NCBI GenBank assembly: GCA_007922305.1
Contig: ML677333.1
Coordinates: 21,216,949 to 21,280,948 of the forward strand
Length of the DNA stretch: 64,000 bases
Direction of reading: 5' to 3'
Source of the DNA: Dermatemys mawii
Lineage: Eukaryota; Chordata; Testudines; Dermatemydidae
Made by a program: the position numbers and the translations under genes. Below, one piece after another: positions 1-9,015 of the stretch (position 1 is the first letter of the stretch; every line of letters starts with the position of its first letter). The notes beneath the pieces are model-generated. The model was not told where the DNA came from and did no database searches. It saw nothing but the letters and a program-made list of their open reading frames with translations.

Positions 1-375
1 GCCTCTCCCCCAACAGCCCAGGTGCTGCTGATGGAAGAGAGATCTGGGGAAGGGAGTCCTCTCTCCCCATGTTAGCCCTGGGACAGCCTGCACCCTAACC
101 CCTCATACCCAGTCCTTTCCCAGAACCCACACCCCCAGCTTGAGTCCTCACCCCCCTGCACTCCAAACCTCTGCCCTGGCCCTGAGCCACCTCCTACACT
201 CCAAACCCCTCAGCCCCAAACCCGCCACATGAATTTTGTTATGTGCACCAATATGAAGGTGATATGTTACACATCACTTCCATATTGATGCACATAAAAC
301 AATTTATTCTGCACATAAAAATGGGAACAAATAGAAGGAACACTGCTTGTGACTCCCTTTTGGCTCATGACCCCC
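1..375. repeat. C-rich interspersed repeat, copy 1 (truncated by window edge)
   Basis: A C-rich stretch made of loosely repeated units of the type 'accccaaacccctca' runs to about position 230. It is followed by an AT-richer tail containing a long imperfect palindrome at about 234-301: the left arm 'ttatgtgcaccaatatg' is answered by 'catattgatgcacataa'. A second copy lies at 56,226-56,572 with the same order of C-rich block, 'catattggtgcatgtaaca' tail and a 'gagggaacactg' end, which shows that this is a dispersed element and not local low complexity. I recognise it as common in turtle sequence but cannot name its class. The palindromic tail would suit a non-autonomous DNA transposon, which is inference. 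The short open frames inside are not genes. Confidence 0.7.
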
Positions 376-2440
376 AATTAGACTGATTCTGGTGTTGATT
401 AAACATTTAGACATGTTATCAAATTTTGTATCTGGTGCGCTGCATTCAACGCAAAATGCTTAGTGTCACCTTAGCTATAAAACCAGGGTAGTGTAACAGG
501 GGCTTATTGTTTTATTCTTCCTCATTGTTTTTCAGATGTTATGTTTTGCCATATGTTAGTGACTGTCAAGGGAATATTATTGATCTTCTAAGGCATCTGC
601 TCTGCTCACATTAATTTGACTATTCTTTCAAGATGGATGGGTTCCTTACACTATAGCACAGCAGTACTGACCAGGTCTTTGCAACTGGGAAATGAACATT
701 GTATTAACTTCAGCTCCAAGTCTACAGCTTTTGTTTACTCCTAAACAAACTACATTCTAATTGGTGGAGTCATCTCTTTGCAAACCCTTTGGAGAATAAA
801 GGTCTGAAGATAAAGAAGATTGATTTTCTTTTTAAATTGCAATTTTTAATTTGCTACCATGCCTGAGGCAGAAAAGCAGTAAAAATTCTTGTCACAAAAC
901 AGAATAAGGCCTAGTCCTATTACATCCTCGGGAATAATCATTACTCAGAAAAGGATTGACTGAACTTCTAAAAAAGAATGAATGTGTAGGCCTAAACGAT
1001 ATTAAACCTTCAGTGATACATCCGAAGGGGCACTTTGATTATTTTACGTAGAGTGTGGAGAGATACTTGGATACAAGAGTATAACAAATTGATTAATAAA
1101 ATATTCAAAACAAACTTTTATTCCTTAATTATGAAGCTGTGAGGTTAAATGATGCTCTAACTTGAGTCCCAATTTTTATGGAAATTGTATAGATGCAGAA
1201 ATTCCCAAGGAGATGTATCATCACAAAGAGTCATTTCTATCTTTACCTTCTGCTTATAGTTGTAACTACTGCAGTTGAATTCAAGCAATTTATGGTTTCC
1301 GAATTATGGAACTGCCTTTTAAATAGAACAACTGCCTCAACCTTGTTTTGAATATTGGTTCTATGTATTTGTGAAGTCATCCTTGCCCATAGGCTTGACA
1401 CAGCTTTAAAGCAGTGAGCAGACTGTTGAAGACATTATTTCACTGGCTAGCCTGTTCTCATTCTAATTCAGGGGTCGAAGTAGAGGAAAAATCTGATGGG
1501 ATTCTCTTGTTCAATTTATCTTGTCATTTTCCTTGTTTGCTCATTAGTGGATGGTAAACACCTTCTCTTCACACCTGGAAATTGTTGCCTCTCTTTCTCC
1601 TCTGCTCCTGTCCCTTATCTGGTGGCACACAGTTCTGGAGGCTAGCTAGAAGTGTGGTTATTTATTATACTCAAGAACGCTACTCATTGTAAAAACCTTG
1701 TGGTGGTAGGTTCTGCACAGACACAGAAAAGATTACACTCTAAAATCAAACTAACAGACAAAAGATTGCAGGAAGGGGCAGGACATGCAAACAGAGTGAT
1801 CAAGTGACAACTGGCACCTTTTGATAGTGCTATTTCCTTTCTAAAAATATTCATTTTTCATTTTTTATTTTTTAAAATTATTATGGAGGTAGGGTTGAAA
1901 TAAGGCAGATTAAATAAAAGATGAATAAATAAAAACAAGTGAGTGTGAAAAAAGGAAGGAGAGAAGAATACAGAGGAGCAATGATGGCAGGGTGGGTGAA
2001 GTGAGCAGTGTTAAAAAAGGGATGGAATTCAGAAAAAATGTAGGTTGTTAAAATCAGGGATCTTCCTAATAGCAAGATCAGGTACTCTGTGAAATACACC
2101 ACTTCCCTTGGGAAACTATGCACTCATTGCTTGGACATTTGAAACTAGACTGGAAAATACATTGTTATTCTGGAAGGTGTTAATAGCTGCCGGTAGTCGT
2201 GTCTTTGATCTATAGGCAATCACAGGCATTACTAAAACTGATGGATGTGGTAGTCACTCTTGATTCCAGCTCAATGGAAGAAGACATTAAGCTCTTTTAT
2301 GGAGTAAAATAGCTGAAACAATAGACGCTGCCATCCAGGACACTGGGCCTGATTAGAAAGCCTGAGCAAGAAGTAACTCAAGGAGAGTAAGAGGAGTTTC
2401 TTGGGGATTGACTGTAAATGAAGGGGCCTGGGCATTGATT
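376..2440. other. No recognisable feature
   Basis: AT-rich sequence in which I recognise no repeat family, exon-like reading frame or RNA gene. The only longer frame (minus strand, 1881-2123) is dominated by Phe, Leu, Tyr and Thr from A/T-rich tracts and looks like chance. Confidence 0.5.
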
Positions 2441-2489
2441 AGTTGCAGCTGTGTGTGTTTTTGTGGATGTCAGAGGTTGAAAGCAAACA

Positions 2490-2705
2490 TAAAGCAATGA
2501 GAAAGCCAAGAGAGAACAAACAGAACGCTGTGTGGCCTTCAGAGGGAGCAAAGAGACAGTTCTTTGGGCGGAGTTGGAGGGGTAGAAGGAGCTTGGATGT
2601 TGTGAGCAAGGAAGCTGACTGCTATTGTTTGTTCCTACTGGCTTTTGTGTACATTCTATGTAAATAAACATGATTGCACCAAAGAAATAGCTGACTCATA
2701 TTATC
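2490..2705 (+). mobile_element. LTR-like 3' fragment
   Basis: The segment ends in 'gtaaataaacatgattgcaccaaag', which closely parallels the AATAAA-containing R/U5-like block of the well-delimited LTR at 6,615-7,016 ('gtaaataaagagg...gattgcaccaaag'). It is read here as the 3' part of a related LTR with AATAAA as a polyadenylation signal at about 2,662. The upstream boundary is not visible. A 74-residue open frame across it has no family resemblance I can see. Homology is inferred only from this shared block. Confidence 0.35.
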
Positions 2706-2707
2706 AG

Positions 2708-2750
2708 TTCTTCCTCGTAATGGGAACAACCTGGCAAGACTTCAGATATT
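2708..2750. repeat. Left arm of 43-bp direct repeat flanking CR1
   Basis: This 43-bp stretch (core 'aacaacctggcaagac') is repeated at 3,790-3,832 with 36 of 43 matches by eye. The two arms sit exactly at the two ends of the CR1 copy between them, as an unusually long target-site duplication would. Confidence 0.65.
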
Positions 2751-3789
2751 AAGAATGGTCATACTGTGTCAGATGAATAGTCCATCTAGTCCAGTATCCT
2801 ATCTTCCAAAAGTGACCAGTGCTAGCTGTTTCAGAGGGAATGAACAGAACAGAGCAATTATCAAGTGATCCATCCCCTATCGTCCAGTCCCAGCATCTGG
2901 CAATCCGAGGCTTCACAGTTGCATCCCTCCCTGCCCATTTTGATTATAGACTTTGATGGACCTGTTCTCCAAGAAATTAACTCATCATTTTTTGAACCCC
3001 GTTTTAGTTTTGGCCTTCACAACATTTCCTTGCAATGAGTTCCACAGGTTAACTGTGTGTTGTGTGAAGAAGTACTTCCTTTTATTTATTTTACACCTGC
3101 TGCCTATTAATTTCATTGGGTGACCCCTGATGCTTGTGTTATGTGAAGGGGTAAATAACATTTATTCACTTTCTCCACACCATTCATGATTTTATAGACG
3201 TCTATCATATGCCCCCTTAGTCGTCTCTTTTTCAAGCTGAAAGGTCCCAGTCCTTTTAATATCTCCTCCTATGGAAGCTGTTCCATACCCTTCATCATTT
3301 TTGTTGCTCTTCTCTGTACCTCTTCCATTTCTAACATATCTTTTTTTTTAAGATGGGGTGAACAGAACTGCATGTAGTATATAAGGCGTGGGTGTGCCAT
3401 GGATTCATATAGTGGCATTATGATTTTTCTGTCTTATCTTTCCCTTTCCTACTGGTTCCTAACATTCATTCTTGTGACTGTTCCTTTTATTTTCTATTTA
3501 TTTAGCTTCCTCATTTTTGTGTAGTTCCCCTTTCTGAAGTTAATGGTGGGCTTCTTTGGTATTCCCCTCAATCCCTCACCCCTCATCACAAAGATGTTAA
3601 TATAATGAAATTTATGATCACTGTTACCAAATGGTTCAGCTCTATTCATTCTTGGACCAGATCCTGTTTTCCACTTAGGACTAAATCAAGAATTGTCTCT
3701 CCTGTTGTGGGTTTCAGGACTAGTTGCTCCAAGAAGACACTAATGGTGTCTAGAAACTTTATCTCTGCATCCCATCCCATATGTTCTAT
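2751..3789 (-). mobile_element. CR1 LINE, 5'-truncated with internal deletion
   Basis: On the minus strand this is the 3' part of a CR1 retrotransposon. The 3' UTR begins at 2,751 (plus-strand text 'aagaatggtcatactgtgtc', answering the CR1 end 'agaacggccatactgggtca'). The region around 3,000-3,350 corresponds to the end of the reverse-transcriptase ORF. Near 3,470-3,500 the text jumps from the CR1 tract that reads 'cctaacattc' to the more 5' tract 'ttgtgtagttcccctttctg', so well over 1 kb of the RT region is missing. The reading frames are broken, so this is a dead copy. Direct repeats flank it at 2,708-2,750 and 3,790-3,832. The CR1 assignment is from remembered consensus. Confidence 0.88.
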
Positions 3790-3832
3790 TTTTTCCTCCT
3801 AATGGAAACAAACTGGCAAGGCTCCAAATATT
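3790..3832. repeat. Right arm of 43-bp direct repeat flanking CR1
   Basis: This is the partner of 2,708-2,750 (core 'aacaaactggcaaggc'). It begins where CR1 similarity stops. Confidence 0.65.
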
Positions 3833-3871
3833 GGCTAACTGCTTGACTGGTGTGTCAACAGTATTGTCAGG

Positions 3872-3970
3872 GCGTCCAGTGACACCTTAAAAATTAACAG
3901 ATTTATTTGGCATTAGCTTTCATGGCTAAAAAACCCACTTTTTTACCCACAAAAGCTTATGCCCAAATAA
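3872..3970. mobile_element. Short fold-back Penelope-like tail insertion with 10-bp TSD
   Basis: The insert contains the PLE 3'-tail text in antisense ('caccttaaaaattaacag', 'tttatttggcattagctttc'). It then turns round near 'acccactttttt' and reads the same tail in sense ('cccacaaaagcttatgccc'). The perfect repeat 'tattgtcagg' lies on both sides (3,862-3,871 and 3,971-3,980). The tail is the same one that ends the GIY-YIG-bearing PLE at 5,873-6,574. It has no coding capacity. Confidence 0.75.
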
Positions 3971-4331
3971 TATTGTCAGGAATAATCATGCAGTGGGTGG
4001 CTACGTTGACAATAGCCCAAATCTTTTCTGTCTTAAGTATCTGTTGTATAACATCAGTGTAGGTGGTTCATCATCTAATTTGATTAGATGTGAGATAGTT
4101 AGTCAGCATTTTCAATCTACATAAACAAGCTATAGAATTAACTCCCCATTGATGCCTCTTCAAAAACTCCCTTCTGTGAACTCAGGAATGCTCCAGGGCA
4201 TCTCTTCATAATCACAAGGTTTTCTTCCAGCACAAAGCTTAGGGGTTTGTTTTTTAAACAAATGTTCCAGTGGTACAGAGACTGACCACAGAAACTTCCA
4301 GAAGAGACATTCTGTCTTACATGTTCTAGAC

Positions 4332-4511
4332 CAGTGGTTCTCAAAGTGTTGTTCTGGTGACCCCTTTCACATAGCAACCCCCTCACCCTTATAAATTTTA
4401 AAACACCTGTTTATATATTTAACACTATTATAAATGCTGGTGTCTGGGGTGGAGGCTGACTGCTTGTACCCCCTATGTAATAACCTCATGACCCCCTTTT
4501 GAAGACCCTTG
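4332..4511. mobile_element. hAT (Charlie-like) MITE with perfect 8-bp TSD
   Basis: The left end 'cagtggttctcaaag' is typical of hAT/Charlie terminal inverted repeats. The right end ('gaagacccttg') is a decayed partner. The element is bounded by the perfect 8-bp duplication 'ttctagac' at 4,324-4,331 and 4,512-4,519, the size hAT transposases make. The interior ('tggtgacccctttcacatag', 'ttaacactattataaatgctgg') matches a second, longer copy at 40,869-41,095. At 180 bp it is non-autonomous and needs a transposase in trans. A minus-strand frame running across it is not a gene. Confidence 0.88.
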
Positions 4512-4871
4512 TTCTAGACAGTCTAAGTAATATAATCTCTTTCCTGTCTATATTATTTTCAGCCACCCTTACTCTCCTCTCTGTTTAATTTTTTAATTAT
4601 TGTTACACAGTTATGAACATATTTATGCGGGGTTTGATCCTGCTTCAATTGAAGTCGATGGCAAACTTCCCTTTTATTTCAATGGCAGCAGGATTGATGC
4701 TCAAAAGTTTTCATTGAGCTGTTCATAGTCCTGCCTTTTTCATATTAAGCAGGAATAAATTCTATTTGTCATTGCTGCTGCTCGCTTTGTATGAAAACAG
4801 TAACAAAATGATATGACAACAGTCTGCCATTTGTCATTTGTGTATTCCGTGTTGGTCCCTGGGCATTAGAA

Positions 4872-5432
4872 AAACAAGGAGGATGAGGTAATATCTTCTA
4901 TTGGACCAACTTCTGTGGTGAGAGATACAAGCTTTCAGGCTACACACAGGTAGCTCTTCTTCAGGTATGGAAAATGTACTCAGAGTACCCTAGCTAAATA
5001 TCAGGGGGAACAGACTGTTTATTATAAGTAGTTAACAAATATTTCAAGGAACCATTCAAGCTGGCTGGTAAAACCTCCCCGGTCATAGTCAGGAAAGGAG
5101 GGGGCTGGGGATGAAGATGGTGGGATGGGATAGCAGGTTATAGTCTGTGGTAATAACCCATAAATCCAGTGTCTCTAGTCAGTCCATGATTATTAGCGTC
5201 TAGCAACATTATGAACTTAAACTTCCATGCTCATCTTTTAAAAGTGTTGTGCAGGTTTCCTTTGAGGATGAGGACTGAGACGCCAGATACAGGGTGATTG
5301 CTTTGTGAAAAGTGTTTGCCCCTGGGGGAAATGGTGTTTTCATTCAGGAGCACAGTGATTTCTCATTTGACACACAGTTGTTATTGGCTCATTTAGTGCA
5401 CTAGTTGAGGTACACCATATGTTGTGATTGAG
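4872..5432 (-). mobile_element. Penelope-like element, family A, 3' part (tandem copy 1)
   Basis: On the minus strand this is the 3' end of a PLE. The terminal text at 4,872-4,920 ('ggtaatatcttctattgg' on the plus strand) answers the sense end 'ccaataaaagatattacc' seen in the other copies at 9,575 and 40,437. Further in are the C-terminal coding tract (around 5,170-5,290) and, at about 5,380-5,430, the 'catttagtgcactagttgaggtacacc' block, which belongs to the GIY-YIG endonuclease region of this family. It is 5'-truncated and frames are broken. It joins directly, head to tail, to a second copy at 5,433. Confidence 0.82.
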
Positions 5433-5858
5433 CAGGTGGTTGAGGTAATAGGTTTCCATGAGCCAACTTCTGTTGATGAGAGACATGCTTTCAAGCCACA
5501 CAGAGCTCTTCTTCAGATCTGGGAAAGGCATTGCTATTGTCACAGTAAAATGCAAGGTGGAACTGATTATTTAGCATAGTTAGCCATATTGTAAGGGACC
5601 ATTCAAGGTAGAGTGGCTTGTTAACACCATTGCAGGCACAGGACAGAAAGAGGGGTCACAGATTGTTGTAATAAGCCATAAATCCAGTGTCTCTGTTTAG
5701 TTTGTGATTTTTAGTGTCTAGCAGAGTGATGCTTTCTAAGCTCCCAGGCTCGTCTTTGGAAAATGTTGTGCAGATTTCCTTTTAAGATGAGGACTGATAG
5801 GTCAGATATAGAGTGAATGCTTTGTGAAAGACCAAAACACCTCTGGGTAAACAATTTT
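5433..5858 (-). mobile_element. Penelope-like element, family A, 3' part (tandem copy 2)
   Basis: This is a second, separately diverged 3' part of the same PLE family, in the same orientation. It starts at 5,433 with the same 3' terminus ('ggttgaggtaatagg') and runs up to the 'gatatagagtgaatgc' block near 5,815. In sense order copy 2 comes first and its 3' end abuts internal sequence of copy 1, giving a partial head-to-tail dimer. Tandem and partly inverted arrangements are known for PLEs. Confidence 0.8.
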
Positions 5859-5872
5859 CACAAATTTAAGAT

Positions 5873-6574
5873 TAGCAGCCACGTTAGTCTGTATCCATAA
5901 AGAAAACTAGGAATACTTGTGGCACCTTAGAGACTAACCAATTTATTTCAGCATAAGCTTTTGTGGGCTATAGCCCACTTCATTGGATGCATAGAATGAA
6001 ACATACAGAAGTAAGATGCATTTATATACACAAAAAGCATAAAAAGTTGGCAATTACCATACCAATTCTAATTGGCTGTTTAATTTGGATGAGCCATTAT
6101 CAGCAGGAGAAAAAAAAACTTTTGTAGTGATAATCAAGTGGATCTGTGTCTAACAGTTGACAAGAAGGTGTGAAGGAAACTTAACTTATGGAAATAAATT
6201 CAATTAGTGTAGTGACTAAGCCATTCATAGTCCCTGTTTAACCTTTGGTTGATAGTGTCCAATTTGTAAATTAATTCCAGTTTGTCACCTTCTCTTTGGA
6301 GTCTGTTTTGGAAGTTTTTCTGTTTTAGAATTTACACCTTCAAGTCTGTAATAGAATGGCCAGGGAGATTGAAGTGTTCTCCTACTGTTTTTTGAATGTT
6401 ATGATTCCTGATGTCAGATTTATGTCCATTTATTCTTTTGCGTAGAGATTGTCCGGTTTGGCTAATGTACATAGCAGAGGGGCACTGTTGGCACATATCA
6501 CATTGGAAGATGTGCAGGTGAATGAGCCTCTGATGTGTGGCTGATGTGATTAGGTCCTATGATGGTGTCAGTTG
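5873..6574 (-). mobile_element. Penelope-like element, family B, with GIY-YIG endonuclease remnant
   Basis: On the minus strand, 6,430-6,520 translates (one frame) to a block containing CQQCPSAMYISQTGQSLRKR followed by INGHKSDI. This is the GIY-YIG nuclease core expected at the C terminus of Penelope-type retroelements. The usual YIG appears as YIS, so a key glycine is lost. Downstream (6,420-5,990) are further C-terminal codons and the 3' UTR. The tail (5,990-5,873) contains 'tgtgggctatagcccac', 'aataaattggttagtctc' and a terminal 'cagactaacgtggctgc' block. That tail is what recurs as short insertions at 3,872, 12,665, 38,596 and 58,099. The reverse-transcriptase domain is absent (5' truncation), and frames are disrupted. 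Confidence 0.85.
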
Positions 6575-6614
6575 AATGGACAAAGTGATCACTCTATGTC
6601 TGACCTATGAGTCC
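6575..6614 (+). mobile_element. Penelope-like family A fragment, left of inserted LTR
   Basis: The text 'agtgatcactctatgtctga' matches the C-terminal coding tract of PLE family A in sense on the plus strand, i.e. inverted relative to the copies at 4,872-5,858. It is interrupted after 6,614 by the LTR and resumes at 7,017. Confidence 0.65.
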
Positions 6615-7016
6615 TGTGACAGAGTGCTGGCTAGGAAACGCTGAGTCAGACCTCTGTCACACCAGCTCCAATCAGGAGAGGGGAATTGGAGCTGGCTGAG
6701 TAAGCCCAGGCCTAAGTGGCAAATAGGGAATAGCTGCTGGCCTCATTAGCCAGGGGCTACATAAAGGCTGGCAGGAAGGAAGCCAAGGAGAAAAAAAAAG
6801 AGAGGAACCAGGGAGTTAGAGGGCACTCTCCCCTGTTGGCTGCAGAAGCTAGAAGTCCCTAACGCTGCAAGTCTGATGCTGTTTGTAGCTACAAGGTGGT
6901 GGGAACTTGTACTGTAAATAAAGAGGACAGACGATTGCACCAAAGCAGAGGTTTCTGGCTGGTTTATGGGCACAGAAGCAGCAGAAGATCGAGGGGCCCA
7001 CCTGTGCCCAGTTACA
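6615..7016 (+). mobile_element. Solo LTR (402 bp) inserted in a PLE
   Basis: The element begins TGTGAC and ends GTTACA, near-perfect terminal inverted TG...CA ends. It is flanked by a 5-bp duplication (agtcc at 6,610-6,614, ggtcc at 7,017-7,021; 4 of 5 match). Removing it rejoins a continuous PLE tract ('tgacctatgagtcc' + 'tcatcttcaaagaaaacc'), which proves both boundaries. A TATA-like 'cataaagg' lies near 6,761 and AATAAA near 6,917, consistent with U3-R-U5 order on the plus strand. No internal retroviral genes are present, so this is most simply a recombined solo LTR. The retroelement class (ERV or gypsy) is not decided by this evidence. The short open frames over it are not genes. Confidence 0.82.
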
Positions 7017-7056
7017 GGTCCTCATCTTCAAAGAAAACCTGCGCAACATTTTCATG
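7017..7056 (+). mobile_element. Penelope-like family A fragment, right of inserted LTR
   Basis: This continues the PLE fragment ('tcatcttcaaagaaaacctg', 'caacattttcatg') interrupted by the LTR at 6,615-7,016. Recognisable PLE text stops at about 7,056. From there to about 7,450 I recognise nothing. Confidence 0.65.
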
Positions 7057-7449
7057 TGTGTTAAGGTGCAATCCCAGATTTTCTGCTCCAGAGCATATTC
7101 TGTGATGTGTGAGTGGCTGGCTATAGGTATGAGATTTCTTGATGTATTTGGAGTGGTTACTGGATCTGTGAAAGTATATGTTGCAATTATGTATAGTTGA
7201 TGTGACACTGGTAAACCAAGTGCCAGCTCTTGCCAAGGTTGCAAGTATTACATAAGAACTGATAAACTCATAGGTGGAGACCAAACCAGCTCATCTATAT
7301 GTTAAATTTTGTTCAGAATCGTTATTAGTCTTATAAGAATGTATTTAATGTTTAGACTCTGTGAAACACTTGTCTGTTGTTGCATGCATTAATCTCGCTT
7401 GTAATGTCTGTATTCCATAGTATAAAGAAATATATAAGATTCGCTTAAA

Positions 7450-8215
7450 AAATGTTTGCTCTGGACTTGTGAACCCAGGCCTGGGAATCATCCCCCTCAC
7501 CCATCCACGAGGACTTTTCAAAAGTAAATGGGCCATTATAAGACAAAAGCTTTGTTAATTACCCTACCTAGCCATGGTGAAGTATGTGCAGAAGTCCTTG
7601 CCTCATCCATTTGAATGCTGGAAGAGGGAAATAAAAATAGTGGACATGAATATTTTTCATCTAAAGTTGTCTGAACGCTCACAGAGCCAGACACTCTCAA
7701 CTGAAGTCAGATCCCCAAGGGTTCCCCCTGGTTCCACTCTGAAAGACATTTTGAATTGAATCTGTCAAAAATGATTGCAACTTATTTGTGTGTACAGTAT
7801 ATGTTTGCTTTAATCTGTAAATTACTCATATTTCTTTTTCCCAGTTAATAAACCTTTAGATAATTGTTACAGGATTGACTACTGGCGTTGTCTTTACTGT
7901 AAGATCTTGGGTACCAAATGATCTGGGATAAGTGGCTGGTCTCCTGGGACTGGAAGCAACTTGAATATTTTGTGATTTTTTTTTTTCAAAGTGACCATTT
8001 ATCAGTAAGTTCAGCTTACCTTGGTGGCAAGATTGACCGGTGAGTCTAAGGGGACTGTCTATGACTCCTTGGTAAAACTGTTACAACGATCCAGGAGTTT
8101 GCATTTTTCACTGGCTTGGCGAAATCTAATCATAGAACATACCACAGCTTTGGAGTGTCTGCTCTGTTTTTGACAGTCTGCCCTCTGGCAGGCTCTCACA
8201 GTCATAAGCCACTCC
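7450..8215 (+). mobile_element. LTR-like retroelement block
   Basis: The sequence resembles a turtle LTR-type repeat that I recall. Features include 'gacttttcaaaagtaaatgg' near 7,512, 'ttaataaacctttagataa' near 7,843 (AATAAA signal) followed by 'ttgttacaggattgactact', and a long downstream tract ending in 'cagtcataagccactcc' at about 8,215. No clear TG...CA ends or target duplication could be fixed, so the boundaries are approximate and the class is inferred. The frame at 7,574-7,759 lies inside this block and is not supported as a gene. Confidence 0.5.
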
Positions 8216-8219
8216 ATAC

Positions 8220-8585
8220 AGTATAATAGTTGCCTGTAAGGTCAAAGGACTGTTGAAGATGATTGTGATGTCCAGGAAGTGGATGCTAGTGTGGGAGTTT
8301 TCCAAAGCGAGTTTAATGGATGAGTTGTAATTGTTGAATTGTGGTCGAAATCTGTGAGGTAGTTTAGGTCATCTCTCCAAAAGATGAAAATATCAAAGAT
8401 ATATCTAAAGTATACCATTGATTTTGGGGTGCATTTGTCCAGAAATTCTTCTTCAAGGTGGTCCATGGAAAAGGTTGACATATTGGGAAGCTATCCTAGC
8501 ACCCATATGACTTGGACTAAGCATTTGTTGTTGAATGTAAAATTATTATGGTGAGAATGAAATGGATGAGTTTGTTGATAATAAT
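8220..8585 (-). mobile_element. Penelope-like RT palm fragment (inverted segment 1)
   Basis: On the minus strand this encodes a decayed PLE reverse-transcriptase core. The block NNNFTFNNK is followed by a palm motif reading FRYIFDIFIFW (family YIDDI; the first catalytic Asp is replaced by Phe) and by a TPTLASTSWTSQ region where the family has an LDTS-like motif. The preceding MDHLEEEFLDK helix supports the family. It is oriented opposite to the neighbouring PLE segment at 8,590-8,832. Stops and the lost Asp show that it is inactive. Confidence 0.8.
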
Positions 8586-8589
8586 TACC

Positions 8590-8832
8590 TAAAAGTTTAT
8601 TAACTGGGAAAAAGAAAGAAGAGTAATTTCAGGACTCATAGAAACCATCATCAAACCACTCACCACACGAAGGGCCAGCTTTCTCCAGGACACAGCTGAC
8701 TTCCTCCAGAAAGTACGAAACATTAATGACCTCCTTCAAAACACTATCCTGGCGACTATGCATGTCACTTCCCTATGCACAAAATCCCTCACAATGATGA
8801 CATTTCCAAGACAATGGCCATCCCTCAGATAT
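8590..8832 (+). mobile_element. Penelope-like RT finger/palm fragment (segment 2)
   Basis: On the plus strand this encodes an ISGLIETIIKPLTT stretch, then SFLQDTADFLQK, then ILATMHVTSLCTKS. The last corresponds to the RT motif A region, where the catalytic Asp (normally 'MDVTSLYT') is replaced by His. It belongs upstream of the segment 1 text in an intact PLE. Its first bases, the 13-mer 'tcaggactcatag' (8,629-8,641), reappear inverted at 8,833-8,845, marking an inversion junction. Confidence 0.8.
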
Positions 8833-9015
8833 CTATGAGTCCTGATATTCCTTCAGTAAGACAGCTGTAGCCAAATATGATGGATCTGCCTGGGTTCCCT
8901 TGTTTGTGCATCTTGGGAAGCATGTGGAAAGTCCCTTGGGGAGGACACACCAACTCAAAGTGGTGCCAGAACCTGTTGCCATATTTCCATTGCTATGATG
9001 ATTAACACCCCGCAC
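8833..9015 (-). mobile_element. Penelope-like RT fragment (inverted segment 3)
   Basis: The minus strand reads FHMLPKMHKQGNPGRSII and then a GISGLI block. This is the conserved PLE RT stretch just N-terminal to segment 2. It ends at the 13-bp 'tcaggactcatag' motif shared with the start of segment 2, so segments 3 and 2 were once contiguous and one has been flipped. Confidence 0.78.
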
